Positions 8,326 to 16,185 of a stretch of DNA of 64,000 bases are shown piece after piece; position 1 is the stretch's first letter, and each line of letters begins with the position of its first letter. A model generated the notes under the pieces. That model did no database searches. It was not told the DNA's origin and was given only the letters and a program-made list of their open reading frames with translations. The DNA comes from Microbaculum marinisediminis (GTDB lineage Bacteria; Pseudomonadota; Alphaproteobacteria; Rhizobiales; Tepidamorphaceae), in NCBI RefSeq assembly GCF_025397915.1, contig NZ_JALIDZ010000005.1, forward strand, positions 248,001 through 312,000, in the 5' to 3' direction. Both the position numbers and the translations under genes were made by a program.

Positions 8326-8438
8326 ATCATGCCCTTATTACGCCGGGCAACGCAAATCGTTCACGCCTGCGCTTGACATTATCCGGCTCCGACGGTCTGC
8401 CTGCCGGCGGGATACGCCGTTCACTGAAGGAGAAATGG

Positions 8439-9089
8439 ATGAAAGCGTTCGTCTTGTCGTCGAGCCCCCGACGCGATGGCAATTCCGCCATTCTGGCCGG
8501 TGAAATTGCGGCAGGACTGCGTGAGACGGGACACGAGGCCGACCTTGTATTCGCGGACGACTTCCTGAAGGATTTTCTTCGTGATTGCCGGACGTGCCGG
8601 GACAGCGACGGCAACTGCTCGATCGACGACGGTTTTCGCTCCGTATTCCTCGATAAGTTCCTGCCTGCGGACGGCTTTATCGCCGCTACACCCGTCTACT
8701 GGTACGGCCCGTCAGCGCAGCTGAAGGCGTTTTTCGACCGCATGTTCTGCTACTACGCCGCATCCTATCCCGGCTCCGCCGGCGTGATCGAGCGGATGAA
8801 GAACAAGCGGTTGGGATTGGCGATCAGCTCCGAAGAAACGTTTCCGATGGTTGCCGCCGCCGTTCTGACCCAGTTCCAGGAGTACGCGCGGTATTCCCGC
8901 TCGACTTTCGTCGGCGTGGTTCACGGCTTTGGCAATTCCCGTGGTGACGTCCGTCGCGACCCGGGCGATCCAATTGGCGCCGCACGGCGGTTCGGACGTG
9001 ATTTCTTCACCCGCGCCGCCACCGACTACCGTGTCGACACCGTTCGGCCTGCGCGGATGTGGGACTTTGCCGAGGTCCGTGGCGACTAG
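8439..9089 (+). CDS. Flavodoxin-like NAD(P)H-dependent FMN reductase
   Basis: A 216-residue protein of the flavodoxin/NADPH-dependent FMN reductase fold. The N-terminus KAFVLSSSPRRDGNS matches the phosphate-binding loop of the family, and ATPVYWYGPSAQLKAFFDR matches the second flavin-contact region. A cysteine cluster, DCRTCRDSDGNC, follows the first third. A GAAGGAG site sits 6 bp before the ATG at 8439, so the 95 codons open upstream in the same frame are not coding. It converges with the amidase gene, overlapping by 4 bp. The acceptor it reduces is unknown. Confidence 0.8.
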   Translation: MKAFVLSSSPRRDGNSAILAGEIAAGLRETGHEADLVFADDFLKDFLRDCRTCRDSDGNCSIDDGFRSVFLDKFLPADGFIAATPVYWYGPSAQLKAFFDRMFCYYAASYPGSAGVIERMKNKRLGLAISSEETFPMVAAAVLTQFQEYARYSRSTFVGVVHGFGNSRGDVRRDPGDPIGAARRFGRDFFTRAATDYRVDTVRPARMWDFAEVRGD

Positions 9090-9877
9090 TCGACTACAAA
9101 AAGCGCTTCGGGACGGACATCGCGGAGCTGCGTGCTGGCGAGGGGATGGGGATTTGCCGATGGCAGCACGGATTCGCTCGTGCAGCTGAGCAGGGCCTCG
9201 GTTCCGAAGCCGGCGCGGCAGCGATCGTGGCCGTCGAATCCGACGATCGCGCTTCCCCCCGTATAGGTCAGCGAGCCGTCGGTGCCGATGAGATTGGCGT
9301 AGATGACGGCGACCCCGTTCTCCAAGGCGCGGGCGCGGACGGCCGTCGTCGGCACCTCGGTATAGGGCAGCATGTTCGCGGTCGGCACCGCGATCAGATC
9401 CGCACCGCCACGCGCGAGCGCGCGCGCAAGCTCCGGGAACTCGATATCGTAGCAGATCGCCAGGCCGACCTTGAACGGCCCGACCGTGATGACGGTCAGC
9501 CCTTCGCCGGGCGTGAATATGCTGGGTTCGTCGTCGCCAAAAAGGTGGATTTTCCGGTATCGCCCGGCCACCGCACCGGTGGCATCGACGACGAGAGCGG
9601 TGTTGAAGACGCGGTCCCCATCGCGCTCTGGCATCCCTAGCACGATCGCTATCGCATGGGTGCGGGCGATTTCCGAGATGGCACCCACGGACGGGCCATC
9701 GATCGGTTCCGCCAGGTCGCGAAGCCGCGTGCCGAGATTATAGCCGGTCAGGAACAGCTCGGGAAACGTGATGATCTGCGCGCCGGTAGCCGCCGCGGCT
9801 GCCGCCGCTCGCGCGATAGCCGCGATGTTGGCGGGCTTGTCGCCCGGTGTTGCGGATGATTGGAAAAGGGCCGGCAT
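9086..9877 (-). CDS. Carbon-nitrogen hydrolase (nitrilase superfamily amidase)
   Basis: A 263-residue single-domain amidase with the complete Glu-Lys-Cys triad: Glu40 (FPELFLTG), Lys109 (YRKIHLF) and Cys142 (GLAICYDIEFPE). Length and motifs resemble R-stereoselective amidase/N-carbamoylputrescine-amidase-like members rather than true nitrilases. Nearby ureohydrolases make a role in breaking down a nitrogen compound plausible, but the gene is transcribed apart from their operon and has its own upstream region. Confidence 0.83.
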   Translation of the reverse strand: MPALFQSSATPGDKPANIAAIARAAAAAAATGAQIITFPELFLTGYNLGTRLRDLAEPIDGPSVGAISEIARTHAIAIVLGMPERDGDRVFNTALVVDATGAVAGRYRKIHLFGDDEPSIFTPGEGLTVITVGPFKVGLAICYDIEFPELARALARGGADLIAVPTANMLPYTEVPTTAVRARALENGVAVIYANLIGTDGSLTYTGGSAIVGFDGHDRCRAGFGTEALLSCTSESVLPSANPHPLASTQLRDVRPEALFVVD

Positions 9878-10315
9878 GAATCGTTCCTCCGATGAAATGG
9901 GCAGCCCTTATCAGGGACATGTACCCCGCAGGCCGCCGCAGTCCGTGCGTCGCGGACCGTGTCTATAACCGAAACCGCAGAAAGTTCGAGCCCATGTCCC
10001 TCCACGAGCCTGTGCGGGGCTCCGCCGCGCATAGGCGATCGGCAGGTCCGCATAGAGCATCCCGGCCCGCAATTCCCGGTTCAGAGCAGTCCGCCAGGCA
10101 CCAACTCCGCCCCGATCGTCTGCCGGAATATCTTCCTGGTCTGCGGGCGGCAACGGTGGGGAGCGCCCGCCCAGCGCGCCTGCTACATCTGCATTTTTGG
10201 GGGGCGTGGAAAAGGTGGCGGGGCATACGATGTCGGGGCGGCTATCCCGTTGGTAAGCCGCGTTGAATCGCCGTTCGACCCGGACAATTGCCGGGCCGAT
10301 CCGGATCGCAGGCAC
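9878..10315. other. 438-bp region without a recognisable gene
   Basis: Open frames exist on both strands (for example 9911-10315 minus, 134 codons), but none resembles a known family or has a convincing ribosome site, and they look like GC-driven chance frames. A short hairpin (CCCGG/CCGGG, 10279-10295) lies about 20 bp beyond the paaE stop codon. The promoter of the amidase gene presumably lies near 9880-9950, but I cannot place its elements. Confidence 0.5.
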
Positions 10316-11395
10316 TCACACCGCGTCGAAGTCGAGAACCAGCTTTTTCGAGGTCGGCCGGGTCTGGCAGGCGAGCGTGAAGCCCTGCTCGATTTCCCAG
10401 GGCTTCAGCGAGTAGTTGACGATCATTTCTCCCGAGCCCTCGACGATCTTGCAGCGACAGGTGCAGCACATGCCGCCGGTGCAGGAATGGGGGACGTCGA
10501 TGCCGGCGGCGAGCCCCGCTTCGAGCACGGTCTGGCCCGGCTGGGCGATGTCGAACTCGCGACGGCGGCCGTCGAGAATAGCCTCGACATGCACACCCTC
10601 GGCGGCGGCTGCCTTGGCGGCGGCGGACGGCGCCTTGCGCGGAGACTGGCCGTCGGCCGGGGTGAAGCGCTCGAACAGGATCCTGTCTTCGGCCACGCCG
10701 AGATCCTTTAGGGCCTGCGAAGTGTTCTCGATGAGGTCGCCGGGACCGCAGATCAGCACGGCGTCGGCGGACGCCGGCTCGATTATGCCGCGCTCGGCGA
10801 GGTCCTTCAGCTTGGCGGCGTCGATGCGGCCGTTGAGGATGTCGACATCCTGTTCCTCGCGGCTCATCAGATGAATGATGTTGAAGCGGTCGAGATAGGT
10901 GTCCTTCAGATCTTCCAGATCCTCGAGGAACATGATCGCGTTGGTCGTACGGTTGCCGTAGACGAGGGTGACGCGGCTTTGCGGCTCGCGCGACAACACC
11001 GACGCCGCGATCGACAGCATCGGCGTTATGCCGGAGCCGGCGGCGATCAGCAGGTAGTCGTGCGATCCGCCGACATCAACGCCGAAACGGCCTTCCGGCT
11101 CCATCACCTCGATGCGATCGCCGGCCTGCAGCGTACGGTTGGCCCAGCTCGAGAACTTGCCGCCTTCGAGGACCTTGACCCCGACCCGGAGACAGTCTTC
11201 GCCCGGCCGCGAGCAGATCGAGTAGGTGCGGCGCAGCTCCTCGCCGTCGACGGTGGCGCGCAGCGTCAGGTACTGGCCGGGCCGGAAATCGAAGGCCCCA
11301 TTGACGGTATCGGGCAGGTCGAAGGTGATCGCCACGGCGTCGGGTGTCTGCCGGTCGACGGAGCGTACGTTCAGCGTGTGGAAGTCGAAGCGCAT
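10316..11395 (-). CDS. paaE: Phenylacetyl-CoA 1,2-epoxidase, reductase subunit PaaE
   Basis: A 359-residue electron-transfer subunit that passes electrons from NADPH through FAD and a plant-type [2Fe-2S] centre to the PaaA diiron site. The N-terminal FAD domain has RRTYSICS, the central NAD domain GSGITPMLSIAASVL, and the C-terminal ferredoxin HSCTGGMCCTCRCKI with a later Cys in LACQ. The start at 11395, 7 bp after paaD, is where homology begins; the open frame continues upstream without meaning. Last gene of paaABCDE. Confidence 0.95.
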   Translation of the reverse strand: MRFDFHTLNVRSVDRQTPDAVAITFDLPDTVNGAFDFRPGQYLTLRATVDGEELRRTYSICSRPGEDCLRVGVKVLEGGKFSSWANRTLQAGDRIEVMEPEGRFGVDVGGSHDYLLIAAGSGITPMLSIAASVLSREPQSRVTLVYGNRTTNAIMFLEDLEDLKDTYLDRFNIIHLMSREEQDVDILNGRIDAAKLKDLAERGIIEPASADAVLICGPGDLIENTSQALKDLGVAEDRILFERFTPADGQSPRKAPSAAAKAAAAEGVHVEAILDGRRREFDIAQPGQTVLEAGLAAGIDVPHSCTGGMCCTCRCKIVEGSGEMIVNYSLKPWEIEQGFTLACQTRPTSKKLVLDFDAV

Positions 11396-11402
11396 GGTCG
11401 CC

Positions 11403-11906
11403 TCATATGCATTTGAAATAATCGAAGGGTTCGGTGCAGCTCTTGCAGCGGTAAAGCGCCTTGCACGGCGTCGAGCCAAATTCCGAGATGCGCTCGGTGT
11501 CGCTCGCGCCGCAATGCGGGCAGGTGACGGTCGTCTCGCCGAACAGGGAGCGTACCGAGTTGGAGGATTTCTGCGGCGGGACGATGCCGTATTCGCGCAG
11601 CTTCTCCTTGCCTTCCTCGGTAATCCAGTCGGTGGTCCAGGCCGGCGACAGGACGCGTTCGATGCGTGGCTCGAAGCCCGCCTCGCGTAGTGCCGTCTCG
11701 ATCGCGAACTCGATGAACTGTGTTGCCGGGCAGCCGGAATAGGTCGGCGAGACCTTGGCGACCGCGACGCCGTCGACGATGTCGACCGAGCGCAGGATGC
11801 CGAGATCGGCAACCGTGACGCAGGGCACTTCCGGATCCGGCACGGTGGCCGCGGCGTCCCACGCCCTCTGCTTCGCTTCCGCCTGATCGAGGGAGACGAC
11901 GCTCAT
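11403..11906 (-). CDS. paaD: Phenylacetate degradation protein PaaD (MIP18/DUF59 family)
   Basis: A 167-residue MIP18-like protein. The N-terminal DUF59 part contains VPDPEVPCVTVADLGIL and YSGCPATQFIE; the C-terminus has paired CPHCG and CKSC motifs of a zinc-ribbon type. PaaD is required for an active epoxidase complex, probably through metal-cluster assembly. Start at 11906 fits the 5-bp gap from paaC. Confidence 0.94.
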   Translation of the reverse strand: MSVVSLDQAEAKQRAWDAAATVPDPEVPCVTVADLGILRSVDIVDGVAVAKVSPTYSGCPATQFIEFAIETALREAGFEPRIERVLSPAWTTDWITEEGKEKLREYGIVPPQKSSNSVRSLFGETTVTCPHCGASDTERISEFGSTPCKALYRCKSCTEPFDYFKCI

Positions 11907-11911
11907 CGCTG

Positions 11912-12685
11912 CTACCAGGTCATGCCTGGATAGGTGCGCTGCATGTACTGCAATTCGGACAGAAGATGGCCGAATTCTTCGCCGTGGAAGCCGGTGCGGC
12001 CGCCGATCTGCGGATAATCGATCGTCGGGCGGGTCAGGTTGGCGTCGGCGAAAATCGTGTCGATCGTCCGCTCCCACTCGGATCGCAGCGAGGCGGGGTC
12101 GGGGCAGATGCCGGCCTCGGCGAGCGCGTCGGTGACCGCGTCGGTCTGGAACATCTCGTCGGTATACGGGGTCAGCTCCTCGACCGCGTCGGCCATGCGG
12201 CGGGCGCTTTCCTCAGTGCCGTCGCCCAGCCGGATCACCCATTCGCCGGAATGACGGATGTGATAGGCCAGTTCCTTGACCGCCTTGCCGGCGATGCCGG
12301 CCAGCGTCACGTCGGTAGACTTCGCCGTCTCGCGCCAATACGGCTCCATAAACGCCGCGTAGTAGAGCTGGCGCAGCATGGTGTGGGCGAAGTCGCCATT
12401 GGGGCGCTCGGCCAGCAGTAGGTTCCTGTACTCGCGGTCGCCGCGCAGGTAGGCGAGGTCGTCCTCGCCGCGGCCCTTGCCCTCGATCTCGCCGGCATAG
12501 GTGTAGAGCGAGCGGGCCTGGCCGATCAGGTCGAGCGCCATGTTCGGCATCGCCATGTCCTCTTCGAGGATCGGCGAATGGCCGCACCATTCGCTGACGC
12601 GGTGGCCGAGGACCAGGCAATCGTCGCCGAGCCTGAGCAACTGCTCGAGAAGCGCCTCACGGGTGTCCGTCGCAGGATGGGACAT
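11912..12685 (-). CDS. paaC: Phenylacetyl-CoA epoxidase structural subunit PaaC
   Basis: A 257-residue ferritin-like four-helix subunit that pairs with PaaA. Diagnostic stretches include LGHRVSEWCGHSPILEEDMA and the C-terminal segment around GFHGEEFGHLLSELQYMQR. The ATG at 12685 shares one base with the paaB stop (TGATG); a GTG directly upstream (12688) is an alternative. Second-last structural gene of the paaABCDE operon. Confidence 0.95.
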   Translation of the reverse strand: MSHPATDTREALLEQLLRLGDDCLVLGHRVSEWCGHSPILEEDMAMPNMALDLIGQARSLYTYAGEIEGKGRGEDDLAYLRGDREYRNLLLAERPNGDFAHTMLRQLYYAAFMEPYWRETAKSTDVTLAGIAGKAVKELAYHIRHSGEWVIRLGDGTEESARRMADAVEELTPYTDEMFQTDAVTDALAEAGICPDPASLRSEWERTIDTIFADANLTRPTIDYPQIGGRTGFHGEEFGHLLSELQYMQRTYPGMTW

Positions 12686-12969
12686 CACATGTTCCCCACT
12701 TCCTCGGGGATCTCGTAGAACGTCGGGTGGCGGTAGACCTTCGAGGCGGTCGGCTCGAAGAACTCGTCCTTCGCCTGCGGGTCGGAGGCGACGATCTGGT
12801 CGGATTTCACGACCCAGATCGACAGGCCTTCGCCACGGCGGGTGTAGACGTCGCGGGCGGCTTGCAGCGCCATGACCTCATCGGCGGCGTGGACCGACCC
12901 GCAGTGGCGGTGGGCCAGGCCGTTGCGGGGGCGGATGAACACCTCCCAAAGCGGCATTTCGTTGCTCAT
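12685..12969 (-). CDS. paaB: Phenylacetyl-CoA epoxidase subunit PaaB
   Basis: A 94-residue small subunit, normal size for PaaB, with the family opening PLWEVFIRPRNGLAHRHCGS and the middle stretch ARDVYTRRGEGLSIWVV. It bridges PaaA-PaaC pairs in the complex. It lies 93 bp from paaA, with a hairpin in the gap. Confidence 0.95.
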   Translation of the reverse strand: MSNEMPLWEVFIRPRNGLAHRHCGSVHAADEVMALQAARDVYTRRGEGLSIWVVKSDQIVASDPQAKDEFFEPTASKVYRHPTFYEIPEEVGNM

Positions 12970-13018
12970 CGGCTTTCCTCCGAATGCCCGCCGTACAGCA
13001 GGGCCTCTCGTTTCTCTA

Positions 13019-13048
13019 CGATCGTTCCCGTTTTCTCCGGAACGATCG
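13019..13048 (-). other. Hairpin between paaA and paaB
   Basis: Arms CGATCGTTCC and GGAACGATCG (10 bp, perfect) with a 10-nt loop sit in the paaA-paaB gap. No T-run follows on the minus strand. It may raise paaA transcript stability relative to the other subunits. Confidence 0.45.
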
Positions 13049-13062
13049 GGATGCAGTGGGGC

Positions 13063-14058
13063 TTACTCCGCGGCGTGCCGTGCGGCGTCCTGCCGGTTGC
13101 GGCGCTTCTCGGCATGGGCGAGGGCTGCCTCGCGCACCCAGGCGCCGTCGTCCCAGGCCTTCTTGCGGGCGGCGATGCGGTCGCGGTTCATCTTCCCGTG
13201 CCCCTTCACCACGCGCCAGAATTCGTCCCAGTCGATCTCGCCGTGGTCGTAGCCGCCCTTTTCCTCGTTCCACTTGAGGTCAGGATCGGGAACCTTGAGG
13301 CCGAGATATTCGGCCTGCGGCACGGTCGCGTTGATGAACTTGTCGCGCAGCTCGTCATTGGAGAAGCGCTTGATCTTCCAGGCCATCGACTGCTCGGAAT
13401 GGACGCTGTCGCGGTCGGAGGGGCCGAACATCATCAGCGACGGCCACCACCAGCGGTTCAGCGAATCCTGAGCCAGCTCCTTCTGCTCGGGCGAGCCCTT
13501 GGCGAGGGTCATGACGATCTCGTAGCCCTGGCGCTGGTGGAAGCTCTCTTCCTTGCAGATGCGGATCATCGCCCGGGCATAGGGGCCATAGGAGCAGCGG
13601 CACAACGCGATCTGGTTCATGATCGCTGCGCCGTCGACCAGCCAGCCGATGGTGCCGATATCGGCCCAGGTCGGAGTCGGGTAATTGAAGATCGAGGAAT
13701 ACTTGGCCTTGCCGCTCAGAAGCTCCTCGGTCATCTGCTCGCGGGTGACGCCCAGCGTCTCCGCGGCGGCATAGAGATAGAGACCATGCCCGCCTTCGTC
13801 CTGGACCTTGGCGAGGAGCGCAGCCTTGCGGCGCAGCGTCGGAGCGCGGGTGATCCAGTTGCCCTCGGGCAGCATGCCGACGATCTCGGAATGGGCGTGC
13901 TGGCCGATCTGGCGCACAAGTGTCTTGCGATACCCCTCGGGCATCGGATCGTTCGGCTCGATCTTTTCCTCGGCATCGATGCGTTTCTGGAAGGCGGCGA
14001 GGAATTCTCCGGATTCCTTGGTTTCGCCGTCTGCGCCGATCAGTCCCTGGGCGTACAT
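13063..14058 (-). CDS. paaA: Phenylacetyl-CoA epoxidase catalytic subunit PaaA
   Basis: A 331-residue catalytic subunit that epoxidises the ring of phenylacetyl-CoA. Diiron-type ligands are visible in the EGNW...[10 protein letters not shown] and [13 protein letters not shown] segments (Glu and ExxH motifs). A GGGAG site precedes the ATG. First gene of paaABCDE. Its promoter has a perfect TATAAT -10 at 14082-14087 on the minus strand and an 11-bp inverted repeat around it, indicating repression. Confidence 0.96.
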   Translation of the reverse strand: MYAQGLIGADGETKESGEFLAAFQKRIDAEEKIEPNDPMPEGYRKTLVRQIGQHAHSEIVGMLPEGNWITRAPTLRRKAALLAKVQDEGGHGLYLYAAAETLGVTREQMTEELLSGKAKYSSIFNYPTPTWADIGTIGWLVDGAAIMNQIALCRCSYGPYARAMIRICKEESFHQRQGYEIVMTLAKGSPEQKELAQDSLNRWWWPSLMMFGPSDRDSVHSEQSMAWKIKRFSNDELRDKFINATVPQAEYLGLKVPDPDLKWNEEKGGYDHGEIDWDEFWRVVKGHGKMNRDRIAARKKAWDDGAWVREAALAHAEKRRNRQDAARHAAE

Positions 14059-14081
14059 GATGGTCTCCCATGCGAATTAGA

Positions 14082-14129
14082 ATTATAATATGTTACGAAA
14101 AATACTGAATCAACATTGTTTTCGTAACA
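14082..14129. promoter_or_regulatory. paaA promoter with 11-bp inverted-repeat operator
   Basis: On the minus strand TATAAT (14082-14087) is a consensus -10 for paaA. Arms TGTTACGAAAA (14091-14101) and TTTTCGTAACA (14119-14129) form a perfect inverted repeat with a 17-bp spacer; the near arm lies directly upstream of the -10. The same region must also serve the divergent thioesterase at 14153. Either the PaaX-type or the TetR-type regulator encoded nearby is the likely ligand-responsive repressor. Confidence 0.7.
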
Positions 14130-14152
14130 AGTGGGTGAGGGGAACCAGGGTC

Positions 14153-14593
14153 ATGACCGAGACGGGACAGGGGTTCGGCGTCGCGGAAGGGCAGGCGTTG
14201 CTGGGGGATGTCTTCGCGCCATGGGTTCGGGCGCTGGCCATCGAGGTGGCGGCGCTCGATGCGCAGGGCGGGGCATTCCGGTTGCCGGCCGGAGATCAGA
14301 TCGCCCGTGGCGGCGGAACGGGCGGCGGTGTTGTCTGCGGGCAGGCGGTGGCGGCGGCAGCCGATACTTGTTCAGTGGTGGCCCTGTCAGGGCTAAACGG
14401 GCGTTTCCGGGACTGCACGACGGTCGACATGACGGTTCATTTCATGCGGCCGATGATCGGCGACCACGTCGACATCCGCGTCGACGTCCTGTCCAACGGC
14501 CGGCGCATGGCGGTGACCCGCGTCGAATTCCGCGGGCCGAACGGAAAGATCGGCGCTAGCACCACCTGCGCGTTCGCCTATCTCGAGGACTGA
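14153..14593 (+). CDS. Hotdog-fold thioesterase, PaaI/YbgC-like
   Basis: A 146-residue hotdog protein. It has the GG-rich loop GGGTGGGVVCGQAVAAAADT (family position of the catalytic Asp is the D of AAADT) and TVDMTVHFMRPMIGDHVDIRVDVLSNGRR, typical of acyl-CoA thioesterases of the PaaI group. Transcribed divergently from paaA, sharing its operator. It probably hydrolyses dead-end CoA esters from the paa pathway. It is distinct from the PaaI encoded at 17562-18008. Start taken at the ATG after a GAGGGGA-type site rather than at 14090, which lies inside the operator. Confidence 0.75.
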   Translation: MTETGQGFGVAEGQALLGDVFAPWVRALAIEVAALDAQGGAFRLPAGDQIARGGGTGGGVVCGQAVAAAADTCSVVALSGLNGRFRDCTTVDMTVHFMRPMIGDHVDIRVDVLSNGRRMAVTRVEFRGPNGKIGASTTCAFAYLED

Positions 14594-14644
14594 CTTAGCG
14601 AAACCCTAGGGGCGGACGAAGTCGTTGAATGACCGCTGCGGGGT

Positions 14645-15541
14645 CTAGGTGAACCGACGGCGCAGGTCCCGCTCGGGCGGCGGCAGCGGGCCGTCCGGTC
14701 GGCCGTCGCAGCCATCCAGCCACCGTTCGCTCGGTGCCAGGATGCGGCCATAGAGGCCGGCGACCAGCGTGCGGGTTTCCTCGCCGCTCCAGTCGGCGGG
14801 GCGAAGTGCTGCGGGCAGATCGGCGTCGCGCAACAGGACGCGGCGCCATTCGTGGATCAGCAGGGCGCGTGCGACCATCGCATCGAGCGGCGACAGGGTG
14901 CCGCCTTCGGCCAGCGTGTCCTCGAGGGGCGCGATGGTCGCGCCCAGCACGGAATAGGCGATATCGGTCTCGACGTCGGAGCAGGCGCTCAGGACCCAGT
15001 CGGGCACCGTCGCGGCGTCGGCATCGAGGACAAACAGGTCTCCGGGGTCCTCGGGTGTCGTCTCGCCGGTCCCGGTGCGGGGGTGGATGAACAGCCCGTT
15101 CGACAGCCGCACGAACCCGCGTTCGGTGAGGTCTGCCGTGCGTGCGTCGCGTACGGACGCCGTTTCCTCCGGCGCGATCGCGATCGTCCACCGGCCGTTC
15201 CAGGCCGGCGGGCCGGCGGCGTATATGCGCCTGGCGGCGCGCGCGAAGGTCGCCGCGCTTTCCGGCGTCAGGCGATAATAGCTCTTGCGGCCGTGGCGTT
15301 GGCGTTCGACCCAGCCGTCCTTGGCGAGCCGCGACAGCGCGGCGCGCAGGGCGCCGGGCGCAATGCGCATCCGGTCGGTCAGTTCCTGCAGCGCGGCCAT
15401 GCCGACCATGCCGCCGCGCGGAACGATCGCATCGCCGAAGACCGTGATGACGAACGACCAGACGCGCAGGCGCTCGCCAGAATGGAACCGCTCTATCAGC
15501 GCGTCGAGCGACCGTGTCGCGGAATCGCTGCCCTGGATCAT
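14645..15541 (-). CDS. paaX: PaaX-family transcriptional repressor
   Basis: A 298-residue protein matching PaaX in length and layout: an N-terminal winged helix (about residues 25-100, with GGMVGMAALQELTDRMRIAPGALRAALSRLAKDGWVERQRHGRKSYY), a central ligand-response region beginning near WTIAI, and the PaaX C-terminal domain. PaaX proteins repress paa genes until phenylacetyl-CoA binds. It is transcribed on its own between the thioesterase and the TetR gene. Confidence 0.9.
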   Translation of the reverse strand: MIQGSDSATRSLDALIERFHSGERLRVWSFVITVFGDAIVPRGGMVGMAALQELTDRMRIAPGALRAALSRLAKDGWVERQRHGRKSYYRLTPESAATFARAARRIYAAGPPAWNGRWTIAIAPEETASVRDARTADLTERGFVRLSNGLFIHPRTGTGETTPEDPGDLFVLDADAATVPDWVLSACSDVETDIAYSVLGATIAPLEDTLAEGGTLSPLDAMVARALLIHEWRRVLLRDADLPAALRPADWSGEETRTLVAGLYGRILAPSERWLDGCDGRPDGPLPPPERDLRRRFT

Positions 15542-15581
15542 TGCGCCATTTGCCGCGAGGGCCGCCGGCTTGGCAAGCCGC

Positions 15582-16178
15582 TCAGGTGAGCGAGCGCACG
15601 CCGCTCACCAGGAGATCGGTCGCCAGCCGGGCATAGTCCTCCCGGCTCACCGGGCCCTTGTCGCGGAACCACATGAACGCCCAGTTGAGCATGCCGAACA
15701 GCGACATGGTGACGGGTTTCAGGAGCGGCTTGCCGTCGAACAGATGCGGATTGAGCGCGTGGATGGGGGCGGAGAAGATCGCTACCAGCCGCCGTTCCAG
15801 TTCGCGCAGCTTGGCCTGGTCCTCGGCGGGCAGGGCGGACATCGCGTTGATCTGGACCTTGTGTTCGGCGTCGGCGTCCCGGTAGGCGTCGAGCAGGGCG
15901 GAAACCAGCCGCCGCAGGCGCGCCTTCGGATCGGCGCTGGGGTCATCGACCGCCTCGACAGCGGCGATAAGGTCGCTCAGGTGGCTCTCGATGATATCGA
16001 AGAGCAACGCTTCCTTGCTGGAATAGTAGTGGTATATCAGAGCCTTGGAGACGCCGCATTCGCGCGCCAGCGCACTCATCGAGGCGCCATGATAGCCCGC
16101 CTCGGCGAAGGTGCGCGCGGCAATGTTCATGATCTCTGCGCGCTTGGCGTCATGATCCTTGGCACGGGTGCGGGCCAC
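15582..16178 (-). CDS. TetR-family regulator of the paaGIK operon (PaaR-like)
   Basis: A 198-residue TetR protein. The DNA-binding domain spans about residues 10-60 (EIMNIAARTFAEAGYHGASMSALARECGVSKALIYHYYSSKEAL). I take the GTG at 16178 as the start: AAGGAG overlaps the paaK stop codon 10 bp upstream and the gap to paaK is only 7 bp. An ATG at 16247 would add 23 residues overlapping paaK. As last gene of paaG-paaI-paaK-tetR it probably regulates its own operon, perhaps through the GACCGACC/GGTCGGTC palindrome at 18920. Whether PaaX and this protein share targets is unknown. Confidence 0.85.
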   Translation of the reverse strand: MARTRAKDHDAKRAEIMNIAARTFAEAGYHGASMSALARECGVSKALIYHYYSSKEALLFDIIESHLSDLIAAVEAVDDPSADPKARLRRLVSALLDAYRDADAEHKVQINAMSALPAEDQAKLRELERRLVAIFSAPIHALNPHLFDGKPLLKPVTMSLFGMLNWAFMWFRDKGPVSREDYARLATDLLVSGVRSLT

Positions 16179-16185
16179 CGCTCGT

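Noticed and set aside
9911-10315. A 134-codon minus-strand frame in the gap before paaE
   Set aside because: No ribosome site, no homology that I recognise and composition typical of noncoding GC-rich frames; listed as an empty region instead.
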